Notes: generated by a model not told the origin, from the letters alone. DNA of 64,000 nt from Helianthus annuus (GCF_002127325.2 NC_035436.2:118534771-118598770); one strand, 5' to 3'. Positions 20,583 to 33,166 are shown, counted from the stretch's first letter. Translations and numbers: made by a program.

Positions 20583-23395
20583 ACCTGTCACACCCTGATA
20601 TTTCCACATATTACCGGTAGGCCCGGTGTGGAGTATCGTGACGTAGTTGATATCATCATGGTCAATCATACACAGAATAGCACAGCGGAAGTCTTGGAAT
20701 ATAAAATATTATTACAAACTCAAATGTCTGAAAATATCAAAGTATTTCTTATAGACGAGCCTGTAATATCAAATCCACAGGAGGATCATTACAGAATGTA
20801 TAAAATGAAGCTTAGCAGACTTTATGGCATCTTTAAGGATTTGCAAGATCCTCTTTTTAGACACCGAGCAACTCTCAGCCTATTACGAGTAGTACCTGCC
20901 ACTTAGTCTTTTGAAAATACGTCAGTTTTCACTGGTAAATACAATTAACCGAATCATTTGAAAAGAGTTTAGGAAAATTGATTTAAGTGCACATGGCACA
21001 AATCATTTATAACTTGGGACAATCTTTAATAAAATCTTGTATACAGTTTTACATGTTTGTCATACATATGAGGCCGGTTTGGAAGCCGGTCGTGATTAAC
21101 CGACTCACCACTTACAAAACCCACGAAGGAGTTATCCCCAACTTGTGGGTTATTTATATTTAGCATTTGCATCTGTCAGGTGTATGCCTACACCCCGTGC
21201 ATAGGTCGTGGCCATTTTCAAATGAAATGAGCCGAGGATATCCAGGACACGGTCGAATTAACCCCCAATGTTCATGTTATCAAACAAAACAGATTAAAAC
21301 GGGTTATGCAATTTATTAATCACAATCCGATTAAATGATTTCATACCCGACCAAGTGGTATTATTATAATACCATATCCCAAGCCCGCATAAGGGAAAAT
21401 AAGTTAAAAGTATTTACCTGAGCTAATACTTGATTCACAGCATAATAACTCAGTCGTATCCAATCTATCTAAATGCAAGTAGCTTTTACCGGGTGGCTCT
21501 AGTCTGGAGTGATGGTAATATATAACCAATTTAGAATGCTAACGGTCTCATTTAAGTCGTAGACTTAGACCGACTAGCTTAAAGTATCTAAAGCAGTACG
21601 ATACGCTAGATTAAGCGATGAACGGAATAGAATGTTATTTAGACCCAACAAGTACAAGGACTTGTATAATATGGGTAAACTAAACACATTCTGGATTTTG
21701 ATATAAAAATGATAAGGTTAAACTCGTTTCGGCAAACTTACGTAAACTAGTTACATAAACCGATCCGAACGCGTAAACGCGTAACGGGCAACCAAATGAA
21801 CCATATACAAGTCCCATATGTTATTATGCTTAGAATATGTTAATACATCAGTAGGATGTTAACATATCTGCCCAAAAAGTATTTAAAACCAAATTAAGTC
21901 CCGTAGGGGCATTTTGGTCATTTTACCCTTTATAAAAGAGGTTTTAAAACAATCTGAGGTTCTGGTCTTCGGTAATCAGTAAAAATATTTACTTTATCAC
22001 ATTACATCAGTAAGATATCATACATATGTGAGGTTTACCATTTATGGCCAAACTATGCCCCGAAAGGGTATTTTGGTCATTTCACATATGCTTTTACGGA
22101 CATTTTTGGAAGTCTGAGTTCACGACTTATGTCTACTGTAATAATACTAAAATTTGTTTAAAAATTCAGTAGGTAACAAGTCTTAGGAGTTAATTATGGT
22201 TTAAAACCGTACTATGTACCTAAATAGCGTAAAAATCGTTAATTGACGATAATTAAGGAGTTTTATGGAAATCTGAGATTTTGATCAATTTTGAATGTTC
22301 AAAATAATTTATTTAATGTATGAAATCAGTAGGAAAATTTTTGGCATTCAAATCATTTGTTAATCTCATTTTACGCATGAAAAGGGCATTATCGTCATTT
22401 ACCGAATTACATAAGAACTCCATGATACGATCAGATTATAATTATAATCTGATAAAAAATTCCAAAAATCCCTAAAAATAATATCTTAACAGTCGGTAAT
22501 GAGTTTTGGGTCAATATCCAAGTTTAAACATGCCTTATGCAAGATATCGCAATTTAATTAATAAAAAGCTTCTATTTACGATATCGAGCATAACTCCTGT
22601 TTGAGACCAAGAACTGATGTGAAATTTTCGGGACATACTTATATATCAGTAACAAAGGTTTTTGTCCTCTCACATTTCTAAAAATCTCATTCATGTGTTA
22701 AAAGGGCAAAATGGGCATTTAGCATAATAACGGAAACTAGCATATTATTCAAACTACTAAGGATCAGGTAATATAACTTTAGGGGGTTATACTACAACAT
22801 AATACGGTCCTAATGGAAGCTTACAACATAAAGGATTTAAGCTAGATTGGGTCAGAACTGAAAGTCAAAGCAAAACTCAAGCTTTTGCGACTTTCGGTTG
22901 CGAACCGACCCTAAACTCATAATTATCGGGTTGAACATGCTTAGACATGTTTTAATAATAATTACCAAGTTGTTAGAGTGTTAAAATATAATTTACAACC
23001 TCTGCATCATTAGTTTTAATTATTATTCACAAATCTGCCAAGTTTGACTTTTTATCTAATTGGTTTGACCCGACAATTAACTAGGCAAACGAACGAATTA
23101 GGAGGTGCCCTTTAAAGGGTTAATCACCTACCTAACAATGGTCTTATACCCATATTCATTTCGATCAGTGGCTGGACCATGTGAGTTTAAACCGAAAGTC
23201 AAAGTTAATTTACGATAACTTGACTTTTCGGTTGTTAAAACATAGAACTGAACTAATGAGAGGGCTAAGACACTTACAAGGGGTCCTAGCTATCTTTTCT
23301 ACAAGAAAATAAGTTCCATTCAGCTTGGAAGCTCCAGATTTGGAAGATAAGAAGATAGAATGAGAGGTGTGGAGAAAAATGGGTGAATACGCTTC

Positions 23396-23405
23396 CTATT
23401 TATAG
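23396..23405 (-). promoter_or_regulatory. TATA box of gypsy 5' LTR
   Basis: CTATAAATAG on the minus strand in the LTR middle. It is the likely promoter of this element. Confidence 0.6.
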
Positions 23406-23587
23406 TTTTTGGGTGTTGATTGGATCAAGACATGTGTATAGAGAGTCAACCAGATCATTACACTTGTTATAACAGCTGTTATAACTGTCTTGGTGTCCAA
23501 GGATTCGAATATAATTGGTTTAGAAGTGAAAGGAGTGGTCATCAAGCAAGAAAAATAAAAAAAATAAAATGGCTGCAGATACGAGGC

Positions 23588-23634
23588 TCTCGCGGCCCGT
23601 GTCCGCTCACAACCCTTCTTACGCGGCCCGCGAG
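23588..23634. promoter_or_regulatory. CG-rich inverted repeat upstream of TATA (5' LTR)
   Basis: CTCGCGGCCCG and CGGCCCGCGAG arms separated by about 20 bp, 185-230 bp upstream of the minus-strand TATA box. Conserved with the 3' LTR copy. Confidence 0.5.
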
Positions 23635-24748
23635 CTAATCAAAGCTGGGCAAAAGTTTGGCAGTTCAGCGATTTTGGTCCCTGTGCTTTCTATACTTATC
23701 AAACAGCATGATATGTTGCTATTAGCCCACGAAATAGGCAGCCCAATGGGCTCATGACCCGTTATTAGGCCCAATTCAGTCCAAGCATGTTTCAGGTTTA
23801 TACAAAATCAGTCCCTGAACAACTTTAGTTACTTATGAACTTCCAAAATTGACATTTTAGGCACATAACTTTCAATCTCGCGTGTTTCTTCATTGTAAGG
23901 TGTACAAGATGTTCATGGCCAACCTTCGGCACACCTGGGAGTTTGACTGAGCATTGCGAAGCTCTCGGTTCATTCGAAAGGCCTCTTAAAGGCGTAATTT
24001 CACATATTGACGCATTTAGTCCTTCTAACGCATAAAGTTGCGTGTAATTTCATTTATCGATATTAAAGCCTTCCATGGCCCATACGAGGCATTCCCGAGC
24101 GTATGCTCAAATATTATGACGCTCCAGATCGCATAAAAGGTCACTCAAAGGTGTATTTTCCGACATTGACGCTTTTGGTCCCTTAAATGCGTAAACTTGC
24201 GCATATCGTCATTTATTAGCATCAAAGCCCTATGTAGCTCATGTTAAGCGTTCTCGAGAGTATGGAAATACATCAAAATGCTTCGGGTTCGTTAAAAGGT
24301 CATTCAGAGGTGTAATTAAACATGTTGACGCTTTTAACCCCTCAAACTTACAAACTTGCCCGCAACTTCACTTATTGGCATAAAAGCCTTGCATAGCCAA
24401 TATTAGGCATTCCCGAGAATATGACGAAACATAATGAAGCTCTCGGTTTGTTAAAAGGTCACTCAGAGGTAAGAATTAACATGTTGACACTTTTAACCCT
24501 TCGACACGCAAACTTTCACATATTTACGCAAACGGCTCCTCTCGTCCAACAAGTGGCTCATTTAAGAATACGGACACCGTATAAGGTCACTCAGAGGCCT
24601 ACTTTAGGCATGTTGACACTTTCAGTCCTTTTTAAAATCAAGGTTTTTGATTTTGACGAAATTAGTCTCTCTTAGTCAACGTTTGACTTTATTAGGGTTC
24701 GTTACACGTGTCAACACGTCGTTGGACACGATTTTACGAGGTGTTACA

Positions 24749-24849
24749 CAGCAGTTGGCAACAACATACACATTTGATTATCTTGAGGCTGATTGAACTG
24801 TGACAACGACCAACAGTAGATAAATAGGCATAGCATGAGAATTTAGACG
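24749..24849. other. Pre-insertion sequence between two LTR insertions
   Basis: Begins CAGCA (right TSD of the gypsy element) and ends AGACG (left TSD of the solo LTR). It is the continuation of 2920-3316 and continues again at 28457. Confidence 0.85.
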
Positions 24850-25463
24850 TGTAACACCTCGTGAAATCACGACCAATATTATAAAGACACGTGTCATGGA
24901 CTTTAAACGTGTAAAGAATTATTTATGAGGGACTGAAGTTGTCAAACAATGTAAATATGTGAATAAAAGGGATCCAATGTGTAAACATGCCATTCTTGTG
25001 CTTCTGATTGACCTCACACGACGTTCGTATTCTTTAACGAATAATTTATCGAACTTAGAAAGTCGTTTGTGCTCAAAATAAGGATCTTGTGAAACATAGG
25101 GGTTAAAAGTGTCAACATGTTGAAAGTAACCTCTGAGTGACCTTTTAACGATCCCAAAAACATTGTGATAATTTATTTTGATCCCAAGAATAACGGATAC
25201 TAAATTCGTGGAGTTTCGACGCATTTAAATAATCAAAGTACTAATTGCAAGTAATAAGGGTTAAAAGCATCAACGTTGAAATTCAAGACTTTTCAGGTGA
25301 TCGTATAACTAATCGGAAGCTTAACAGAGTTTGTTTATGACTTAGAGTCCTTAAAAGTCAAGTTTGGGGGTTAAAAATGCAACAAACACAAGTTAAAAAC
25401 AAGTTTAGAAGGATCAGGGACCAAAATTGCAAAGCTGGCAAACTTGTTACCGGAGCCTGACCT

Positions 25464-25480
25464 CTACGCGGGCCGCGTAG
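25464..25480. promoter_or_regulatory. CG-rich palindrome upstream of TATA (solo LTR)
   Basis: CTACGCGGGCCGCGTAG is a perfect palindrome around one central base. It lies 210 bp upstream of the TATA box, and a second GGGCCGCC word follows at about 25502. Confidence 0.55.
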
Positions 25481-25689
25481 ACCCATGGCCAAACCTTATG
25501 TGGGCCGCCTAAAACTGCCAGGTGCAGAAAATGTTGACAGGTGCCTGTTCTAGCCAGTTCCACCGCCTTAGAGAGCTGGTTTTCGAATTCAGGGACTGCA
25601 CCAATGGTATTTCATGCATAGGGGATACCTAGGATGATCAGGAATCAATTGTAGACTCATGTGGAGTGATCTTGTGAGTTTTATTTGGC

Positions 25690-25697
25690 TATATAAG
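25690..25697 (+). promoter_or_regulatory. TATA box of solo LTR
   Basis: TATATAAG in plus orientation, in the LTR middle. Confidence 0.6.
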
Positions 25698-28456
25698 CTT
25701 CTTGTTTGCTAGTTCAATGTGCTCACTTGCAAAAATCATTCTCAAACTCATCTCTGGAACTTCCTGGAGCTCAAGCTAGTTTCCTCAAGTTCCTAATTCG
25801 TGCTAAGACCCTTTGTAAGCATTCTTAGCCTTCCTAGTTCAAGTTTTATTAGCTTAATGACCAAAAGTCAAAGCCGTCGTAATTAAGCTTTGACTTAGTG
25901 ATTAATCACTAATGGTCCAGTCATTTTTCAATTGAAAGTGGCTATGAGTTGGTAATTATGTGGGCAATAAACCCTTAATAGGGCACTCCTTGATTATCAC
26001 TCTAACTTGGTCAATTGTCGGGTCAAACTTAATATTAAAAAGTCAACAGAAGCTATTTTTGCTAATAAATTCATAATTAGTAATGTAGAAGCTAGGGAAC
26101 CTGTTTTAACACTAAAATAACTTGGTAAATAATGTAAGAACATGTCTAAGCATGTTCAACCCGACACTTCTGAGTTTAGGCTCGGTTCGGAATCGAAAGT
26201 CGCAAAAGAGACTTTTGCTTTGACTTTCAGTTCTGACCCGATTTAGCTTGTTTTAGATATGCCTTAAGGTTTTCTTAGGACCATATTATAAGTTAGTAAA
26301 ACCCTCTAAGGTTATACCATGGTTCCTTAATTATCCGATTCATTTGCATGTTTCCGTTAATTGCTTAAATATTGACCATTATGCCATTTTAACATTAAAA
26401 CGAGATTTTTGAAAATGTGAGAAGACAAAAACCTTTATTACTGATTTATAAACTTGTCCTAAAAATTTGACATCAGTTTGAGGTCTAAATTAGGAGTTAC
26501 GCTCAATATCGTAATTTGAAAGCTTTTTATTAATTAAACGGCATATTTAGCATAAAGCCTATTTAAACCCGAATTTTGACACCAAACCTTTTACCCACTG
26601 ATGTAATATAATATTTTGGGATTTTTGAAGATTTTTGTTAATTTTTTAAACTGATCATATCATGGGGTTCTTGTTTTGATTCGGTAATTGTCGGTTATAC
26701 CCTTTTTGCTAATAAAATGGGTTTTACATAACATTTTGATACCAAACCTTTTGCTACTGATTTTATATGTTAAATAAAATATTTTAAGTCTTCTGGACTG
26801 ATAAAAATCTCAGCTTTCCTTATATAACCTGAAAATCGCCTAAAACCGACTTTTTACGCGTTTTAAACGCATAGTATAGGTTAAAACTATTTTTAACACA
26901 TAAGAATTATTACCTACTGATGTTTTTAGTAAATTTTCATACTTTAAGAGTAAGTAAAAGTTTTGAACTCAGATTTCCAGGTTTGACCTTTAAAGCTTAT
27001 GTGAAATGACCAAAATGCCCCTACGGTGCATAGTTTGGTTATAAATAATAAATTTCACATATATGCAATACCCTACTGATATGACCTGCAAAAATAAATA
27101 TTTTTATTGATCATTTAAGACCAGAACCTCAGATTAATATTTAGTCTCTTTTATAACCTTTAAAATGACCAAAATACCCCTACGGAGCTTAAATTGAGTT
27201 TAAATTCGTTTTGGGCATAATGGAAGGTATCCTACTGATATCACAACATATTTAAGGCATATTAACTTGTGAAACCTGTAGATGACTCATTTGGTTACCC
27301 GTTATGCATTTTTCGCGTTCGGTGCGGTTTATGTGACTAGTTTGCATAAATTGACCGAAACGGGTCAAACCTTATCATTTTTACCTCAAAATCCAGAATG
27401 TGTTTAGTTTACCCATATTATACAAGTCTTCAAACTTTTCGGGTCTAAATCACATTCTAATCCGGTCTTCGCTTAATCTTGCATTTTGAACCATAAACCT
27501 TTCTTTAAAACTAACCGGTCTAAGTTTAAACTTAAGTAAGACCCGTTAGAAATCTAATAGGTTATTAAAACCTTCGTTCCAGATTTAGGAGCCCAGTAAA
27601 AGATATTTGCACTTGCTGATTGTATACGGCTGAGATAAACTTGAATATTTTGCTTAGGTAAATACTTTTAACTTAATTTCCCTTATACGGACTTGGGGTA
27701 CGGTATATAAAATACCGCTTGGTCGGGTATTGAATTTTTAATCATATGAAGGTTAAATCATTGAGATAACCCGTTTAATCTGTTTTGTTTGTTCTAAGCC
27801 TTTAGGGAGTTAATGACCATGTCTTGGATATCCTCGGCTCATTCATTGAAATGGCCACGACATAAGCACGGGTTGTAGGCATACACCTGCCGATGCGTAT
27901 GTAAAATAATATGCCCGCTTGTTCGAGAATAACTCGCCGTGGGTTTATTTAAGTGGTGTGTTTATTAATCTTTAACCCGATATTCAGCCCGGGCTACTGA
28001 ACATATAACGAACATGTAATTGTTTTACAAGTTTATTTTTAAATAATTATCCCAAGTTATAAAAGATTATTTGTACCTTGTGCATTTAAATCAATTTTCC
28101 TAAAACATTTTCAAAAGTGTCAGTTAATTGTATTTACCAGTGTAAACTGACGTATTTTCCAAAAAGGCTAAGTGCAGGTACTAGGCGGAATAGGATGGCT
28201 ACTCTTGAGTGAATTAAATAAAGAGTTATGCAAGCTTTATCACTTTAAAATCTGTTGAACAATATTTTCTTTGTTTTGATCCGCCTGTGGATCCTTTACA
28301 TTCTGTTTGTAATACTCATGTTACTTTTCATTCGGTTTGTAATATTATTACTTTTAGACTTCCGCTGTGCATTAAAATGTGATTATTAACTACGATGATA
28401 TCAACTACGTCACGATACTCCCCACCGGTAATACGTGGAAATATCGGGGTGTGACA

Positions 28457-28617
28457 AGACGGGTATGTGCGTGTATTTATATCTAGACGAATGATTATGA
28501 GACTTTGAAAACGACACATTTTTATATGGTTAACGCATCACATATCGTGTCTTCAGCCTTAAACACCTAAGGCATCGCCACCACGCCCCGCAACGCGCGG
28601 CTATGGCTACAATCTAG
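28457..28617 (+). mobile_element. Helitron-like 3' terminus
   Basis: CCGCAACGCGCGG (28588-28600) can form a GC hairpin. It is followed 13 bp later by CTAG (28614-28617) and then T. A 3' hairpin before CTRR, inserted before T, is the Helitron signature. The 5' end was not found; it may be lost or left of the LTR insertions, in which case the copia LTR remnant could lie inside. Confidence 0.5.
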
Positions 28618-28949
28618 TTAAATCTTAAAACAAAGCTATTATATCGTTAACAAATTATTTGAAATATAAATTTATAATTATATAATTGAGAAATCTCATG
28701 AAGAAGATAACGAAGCATGTGCTATGGATGCAGTATAACATGAGACCCAAAGGTCCCAAATGAATCCTATGAACATAAATAATCCTAGGTATTTTGTTTA
28801 AGAGAGCATCTAAATATATTTTTATATTAGATACAATTAAATATTAAATGGTAGTATGCATGTTACACAAGTTTTGCATAAATTACAAATTAATAGAAAA
28901 AAAAACTGTGAATGCACTTTAATTTCATAAATCGTCAAAATTCCCTTAA
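28618..28949. other. AT-rich spacer, no gene seen
   Basis: No element end or coding frame. It ends with TAA, the left TSD of the next MITE. Confidence 0.55.
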
Positions 28950-29299
28950 GGGTGTAAGAAGTGGTTAAACACTTTGAGTGGCAAACTAAAAAACCGACCA
29001 ATCAGAGCGCGTCATGTCAATCAGTCAAAAGTGTTTAAACTTTGGTGAAAAGTGTTGGCAATGGTTTAGACACTTGGTGAAGTGGTAAACAATTAAAAAA
29101 AAGGAAAAATGTGTGATTGGTTGAGATAGGAATGGACCCCACCCACAATACCCTCCCTCTCTCTCCTTTCTCCCTCTTCCCGAATCGGTGTTCCCTCACC
29201 GATTTTCTACACCTTTTCGGCAAACTATTTTCGACAACATGTTGGCGGTGGGATGGTAAGCGGTGCCGGATGGGTTTACCGCCCCCACTCCGGACACCC
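28950..29299. mobile_element. PIF/Harbinger-like MITE (350 bp)
   Basis: The left end GGGTGTAAGAAGTGG and the complement of the right end GGGTGTCCGGAGTGG form the terminal inverted repeat. The 3-bp TSD is TAA (28947-28949 and 29300-29302). No transposase; the two short open frames inside are on opposite strands of the same low-complexity stretch. Confidence 0.78.
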
Positions 29300-29302
29300 T
29301 AA

Positions 29303-29794
29303 AATTCCTTTAGAAAGTAAACTTAGTTGACTTTTTATTTCTGTCATAGAAGCAAATTTTACTCTTTTATGTAGAGTTCGTATAGAATATCAAACGAGAA
29401 AAATAAAAATGAAAAATCGTTATTTTTCCAATTGTACAAGCTATTGGTTTAAACATATTCTAAAAATTCGTAAAAGAAAAAAAACTGATTTACTTTCGAT
29501 AGTAGTTTTAATTTTTTAATGATTCCCGAAAACAAAACTGATTTTCTTAATTAAATTGGAGTTGCTATACTTTTGTCCATATTAGTTTTTCTGACTTTTA
29601 TGACTTTAGTGACAAAATTCTGTTAGGCGTAAATGTATTGTGACAAGCAGGATTCCCGTATGATGTGGCGGAAGCGACACATCGTATTGATACTCGTTTT
29701 TTATAGTTTTTTTATTCATATAATAGTTACTGTAGCATCATTGTAATAAATATACAGTAAAAGCGAAATAACCGGTTAATCCATTTCATTGTGT
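29303..29794. other. AT-rich spacer, no gene seen
   Basis: No recognisable element or coding sequence. Confidence 0.5.
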
Positions 29795-30760
29795 TGTACA
29801 TGGTTCGGTCGGTCCGGTTATTATCCTCAACCGAAGCCGAAACCAAAGTCATCAGTAAGTCAATTTTATTAGTCAATCGGTTTTTGGTTAATCACTTCGG
29901 TTTACTCGGTTAGATTGACGGTTTTGGTTTGGTTCATTTAGTTTTAGCTAATAGTACTTGGACTAAAATTTTTGCTTAGAAATATACGAAATTGAGGTAT
30001 AAATACATGAAATGAAAGTATAAATATAGGAAACGGAGATATAAAACATAAAATATATGAACCGTAGGTATAAAAACAAGAAATATATGAAAATATGAAT
30101 GATTCGGTTCGGTTCAGCTAATTTTGGTTAAACGAGAGTACATAAAATTGATAAACGGTTTTTGGTTAATTCGGTTTCAGTTAATTTAGTTTTTGGTTGA
30201 TTTCGATTCAGTTTCGTCTATTTTCGATTTGGTTTAGGTTAACGATTTAGTTATTGCTCACCGATAACCGGTTTTGGTTCATATCCGATGAGAGCGCCTG
30301 CGATTCGGTGGGAAACACATACATTGCCATGGTGAGCTTTGTTCGGCTCGTTAGATCATTATCCTAAACCGAAATCGAGGTCATTGATTAATCTATTTTA
30401 TTAACCAATCCGTTCTTAGTTCATCTGTTTGGTTTATTCAGTTAGATTGATGGTTTTTGGTTTAATTCATTTAATTTCGGTTAATAGCCAAAACCAAACT
30501 TGAGCTAAAACTTTTAATTAGAATTACATGAAATTTATGTATAAATACATGAAATGTAGGTATAAATACATAAAATAAACGTATAGATATGAAATACATG
30601 ATTTGAAGGTATAAAAGATTAAAAGCTAGAAATATAGGAAAATATGAATGGTTCGATTTGGTTTATTCGGGTTTTTGTTAATAAGTTTTTAGTTAATTTA
30701 ATTTTTGGTTGATATCGATTTGATTTCAGTTAACGATTCAGTTATTATTCACCTTTAGCC
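29795..30760. repeat. Diverged tandem duplication (about 530-bp unit)
   Basis: Two successive segments (about 29795-30290 and 30325-30760) share the same order of words: GGTTCGGTCGGTCCGGTTATTATC / GTTCGGCTCGTTAGATCATTATC counterparts, CGGTTAGATTGACGG / CAGTTAGATTGATGG, TATAAATACATGAAATG, and GAAAATATGAATG(A/G)TTCG. Both are rich in CGGTTTGGTT words. No coding function is seen. Confidence 0.65.
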
Positions 30761-31473
30761 ACTGTTAATCATGTAACATATCAATTTTTTAATTAACAAA
30801 TACTGCAATACTATACTTATAAAATACTTGTTTATATGGTGTAATTTAAAAAAAAATATTAGCGTACCAAAAAGTTATGACCGTGTAAAAATTGTAGGGG
30901 CGAGTTAGTTTTTTTATAAGGGGATAAAGTGTAACTTATAACTAATTATTTATAATTTTGTTAAAGGTGGGGGATTAAGGTTTAATATAAATGGGAGGAT
31001 TAAAATTACTTCACATTTTGTAGCTATTAAATATTCTGGGATAACGACTAAAGTATGTTGGGTTTTAATCACGTGTACACTAAGGCTTCATTTACTTGTA
31101 CTTTTTGATTCACACGTTAATATTGAGCAAAACAACTATCGAAACGTCGATAAAAAATGAACAGGTTGTCACGGTACTTTTGGATTTTTTTTAAACATTA
31201 TAGTTTATAAGATTTGGCAAGAATACGTAAAAGAGTTATAAGTTTGTTGTGGAAGGAAAAAAGTGTAAGTAATTACCCACAATTATGTTAAAACTTAGGG
31301 ATTTAAGTGTAATAAGACGAAGGACTAAAATATAATTATTATTTAAAAGACCAATTTATCCTCATTTTAGGGGTGTATTTATAAATTAAGAGGAATTTTT
31401 TTTATTATTTTTTTGGTATCTTAAAATACTCAACTCTCGTGCATTATAGTATAGTATAGATATTCTCTTCCTT
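30761..31473. other. AT-rich spacer, with a possible Helitron 5' end at 31460
   Basis: No gene. At 31447-31460 the minus strand reads TCTATACTATACTA, preceded by A. This is the same start as the Helitron-like 5' end at 44619, but no matching 3' end was located. The stretch 31461-31473 is the left TSD of the SINE. Confidence 0.4.
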
Positions 31474-31861
31474 TATCCCCACTTGTGGCCTAGTGGTAGG
31501 AGGTTTGGATTTTTCAATGTAGACTCAAGTTCAATTCCCATTTATGTCATATTGGGTGGATATAGGCAATGGAGGATTTATATTATGTCTTGTGTGAGGT
31601 TGTCAATTCGATTCCCGAACCCAACCGGGTTTTCATCCCAGTGTGTGTTACGCCAGAGAATTCTGCTCTTGTGGTGGCACAACGACTATTAAGTGACAGC
31701 CGGTGGTATGCTTTCCCGAGAGAACGCCCAAAAAATCCAAACTTTGAAGCCAACGTGGGCCCGGTTAAGACAACATAATCTGGGCAAAGTGGGGCAATAC
31801 GGGGCTCTCCGATTTGAAGATTATGGTAACCTTATATATGCAGTTCACCGTTAAAAAAAAG
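31474..31861 (+). mobile_element. tRNA-derived SINE
   Basis: The head carries RNA polymerase III promoter boxes: box A TGGCCTAGTGG (31486-31496) and a box B-like AGTTCAATTCC (31528-31538), at tRNA-like spacing. The body is unrelated and ends CAGTTCACCGTT plus eight A. An imperfect 13-bp TSD, TATTCTCTTCCTT (31461-31473) versus TATCCTCTTTCTT (31862-31874), flanks it. Open frames across it are incidental. Confidence 0.82.
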
Positions 31862-31874
31862 TATCCTCTTTCTT

Positions 31875-32149
31875 AAAAAATATAAGTTATTTTTTATATT
31901 AAAGATAAATTATTTCACAATAAAAACTATAAGTAAAATTACTAGGAAATAAAAAGTTGTTGGGAAAATGGGACACTACTTTTGCCAGCTTACAAAATTC
32001 CATTCCAATTCCAAATCTATTACAAAACTCATGTTTATTCTCAAAACAACATGTACATTTGCAGATAATGCCAATTTTAATAACTCAGATTGATTAAATA
32101 ATTTTTTTTTTTTTACAATAAGTCATTTTTAAGACTTCAAATGATTAAC
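31875..32149. other. AT-rich spacer, no gene seen
   Basis: Contains a T run at about 32102-32114. Nothing else is recognisable. Confidence 0.5.
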
Positions 32150-32152
32150 TTA

Positions 32153-32481
32153 GGCTATAGGGTGTGGGGATCATGGTTGGGACATGATTCGTCATCTAGG
32201 AACTAGAAATATGAATGTAAGGCTACACCACCCCCTTGTTTGATCAACCATGGGTTGCATGGATTAAACCATGGCAACCATGGTCATCCTTTCCATTTTT
32301 CAACAAATCATTTCTTTTTTTCTTTAGACAAAGATAAATTAAAATAAATAAGGGGCTAGTGGTTTGAGTCATAACCACACCCTTAGGATAGTGGTTTTGG
32401 ATGGTGAATTAGACTTGGGTTACATGACACTAAGGTGGAGGGTCATGGTGGTCATGAATGTCATGACCACACCCTATAGCC
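32153..32481. mobile_element. PIF/Harbinger-like MITE (329 bp)
   Basis: Terminal inverted repeats GGCTATAGGGTGTGG at both ends, continuing imperfectly with ATCATG words. TSD TTA (32150-32152 and 32482-32484). Non-coding. Confidence 0.85.
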
Positions 32482-32547
32482 TTACATAAATATTTTACAA
32501 CTTATTAACTATAAAACAATTTTTCTTATAGTAATCTCACAGTCACA

Positions 32548-32561
32548 CCCCCCCCCCCCCC
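32548..32561. repeat. Poly(C) tract (14 C)
   Basis: A homopolymer in AT-rich spacer. Its length should be treated as uncertain. Confidence 0.9.
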
Positions 32562-33166
32562 TATTGTACTAAGTCTGCAAGGTGAAAGATATGTTGGGTG
32601 ATTTAACATAGTAACTATGGAAATCAAGAAGTGAAATAGAATTCAATCGCAATAATATTTCAGCCATGAGAACAGTGAAGAAAATCAAAGGAAATTTGTT
32701 TTTATGGTAAAAAAAGGTCAAAATTTCAAGAGTTGAATTGAGATAGATGATGCCGGTTTAATATAAGAGATTGTATAATCGTTTTTTTTTTAACTTTATT
32801 CTATATTGTTTCGGGTTTTACAGCCTTTGTTGGCTCTTGTTCTATACATCATAAGGGGGGATGGGGCACCCTCACGGATACCCTCCTTGGGTTTGAGGCC
32901 GTGCCACAACACCGCCGCCACCCACAAGGGTAGGCTTGGCGGGTTGATTGAACGAGTAGAAGAACCCGTGCCCTTGGTGTTGTTTGCAAGGTCGTATATG
33001 ACCGTCACATGTTTTCAGCATTGCTATTAAAAATAATCAAATTCAAAAAATAAATTTACTCCCTCTAGTTTAACTTATTCTATTTTGATCCAAGCAATTT
33101 CACTATTTTACTACACAAAACTCTCTCAATTTTTAATTTATTTTTCTCTACAAAAATTTATCTCAA
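32562..33166. other. Spacer upstream of SANT pseudogene; one GC-richer block
   Basis: 32850-32990 is GC-richer than its surroundings and open on both strands, but I recognise no protein or element ends. It might be 5' sequence of the Harbinger-like element that carried the following gene. Confidence 0.4.

Larger units (their letters stand above)
3317..24748 (-). mobile_element. Decayed Ty3/gypsy (Tekay/Del-like) retrotransposon with nested insertion
   Basis: A full LTR-internal-LTR element on the minus strand. Two related LTRs of about 4.1 kb flank an internal region of 5.8 kb. The 5-bp TSD CAGCA is present at 3312-3316 and 24749-24753. In transcript order: 5' LTR (24748-20586), primer site (20582-20570), repeat-rich leader, gag, protease, RT and integrase fragments, polypurine tract (14780-14768), 3' LTR (14767-3317). 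The 3' LTR is split by the 7.3-kb gag-only element at 4732-12063. All coding parts carry stops or frameshifts and most of pol is deleted, so it is defective. Assignment to Tekay/Del rests on the three-knuckle gag and the integrase C-terminal motif. Confidence 0.92.
20586..24748 (-). repeat. 5' LTR of gypsy element (4163 bp)
   Basis: On the minus strand it begins TGTAACACCTCG and ends GGGTGTGACA. It is uninterrupted and matches the split 3' LTR. It contains U3 subrepeats (about 23930-24650), a CG-rich inverted repeat and a TATA box in that transcript order. Confidence 0.94.
24850..28456 (+). mobile_element. Solo LTR, same family as the gypsy element, opposite orientation
   Basis: 3607-bp LTR starting TGTAACACCTCG and ending ATATCGGGGTGTGACA, flanked by a perfect TSD AGACG (24845-24849 and 28457-28461). 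Terminal and internal segments match the 20586-24748 LTR in reverse complement, for example around 28380-28450, but the copy is more diverged. No internal region remains, which is the usual product of LTR-LTR recombination. Confidence 0.93.

Noticed and set aside
31483..31778. Protein-coding frames of 69 aa
   Set aside because: They overlap a SINE with Pol III promoter boxes and an A-tail.
32806..33030. 74-aa plus and 70-aa minus frames in a GC-richer block
   Set aside because: Both strands are open over the same short stretch, with no domain and no partner exon; kept only as spacer.
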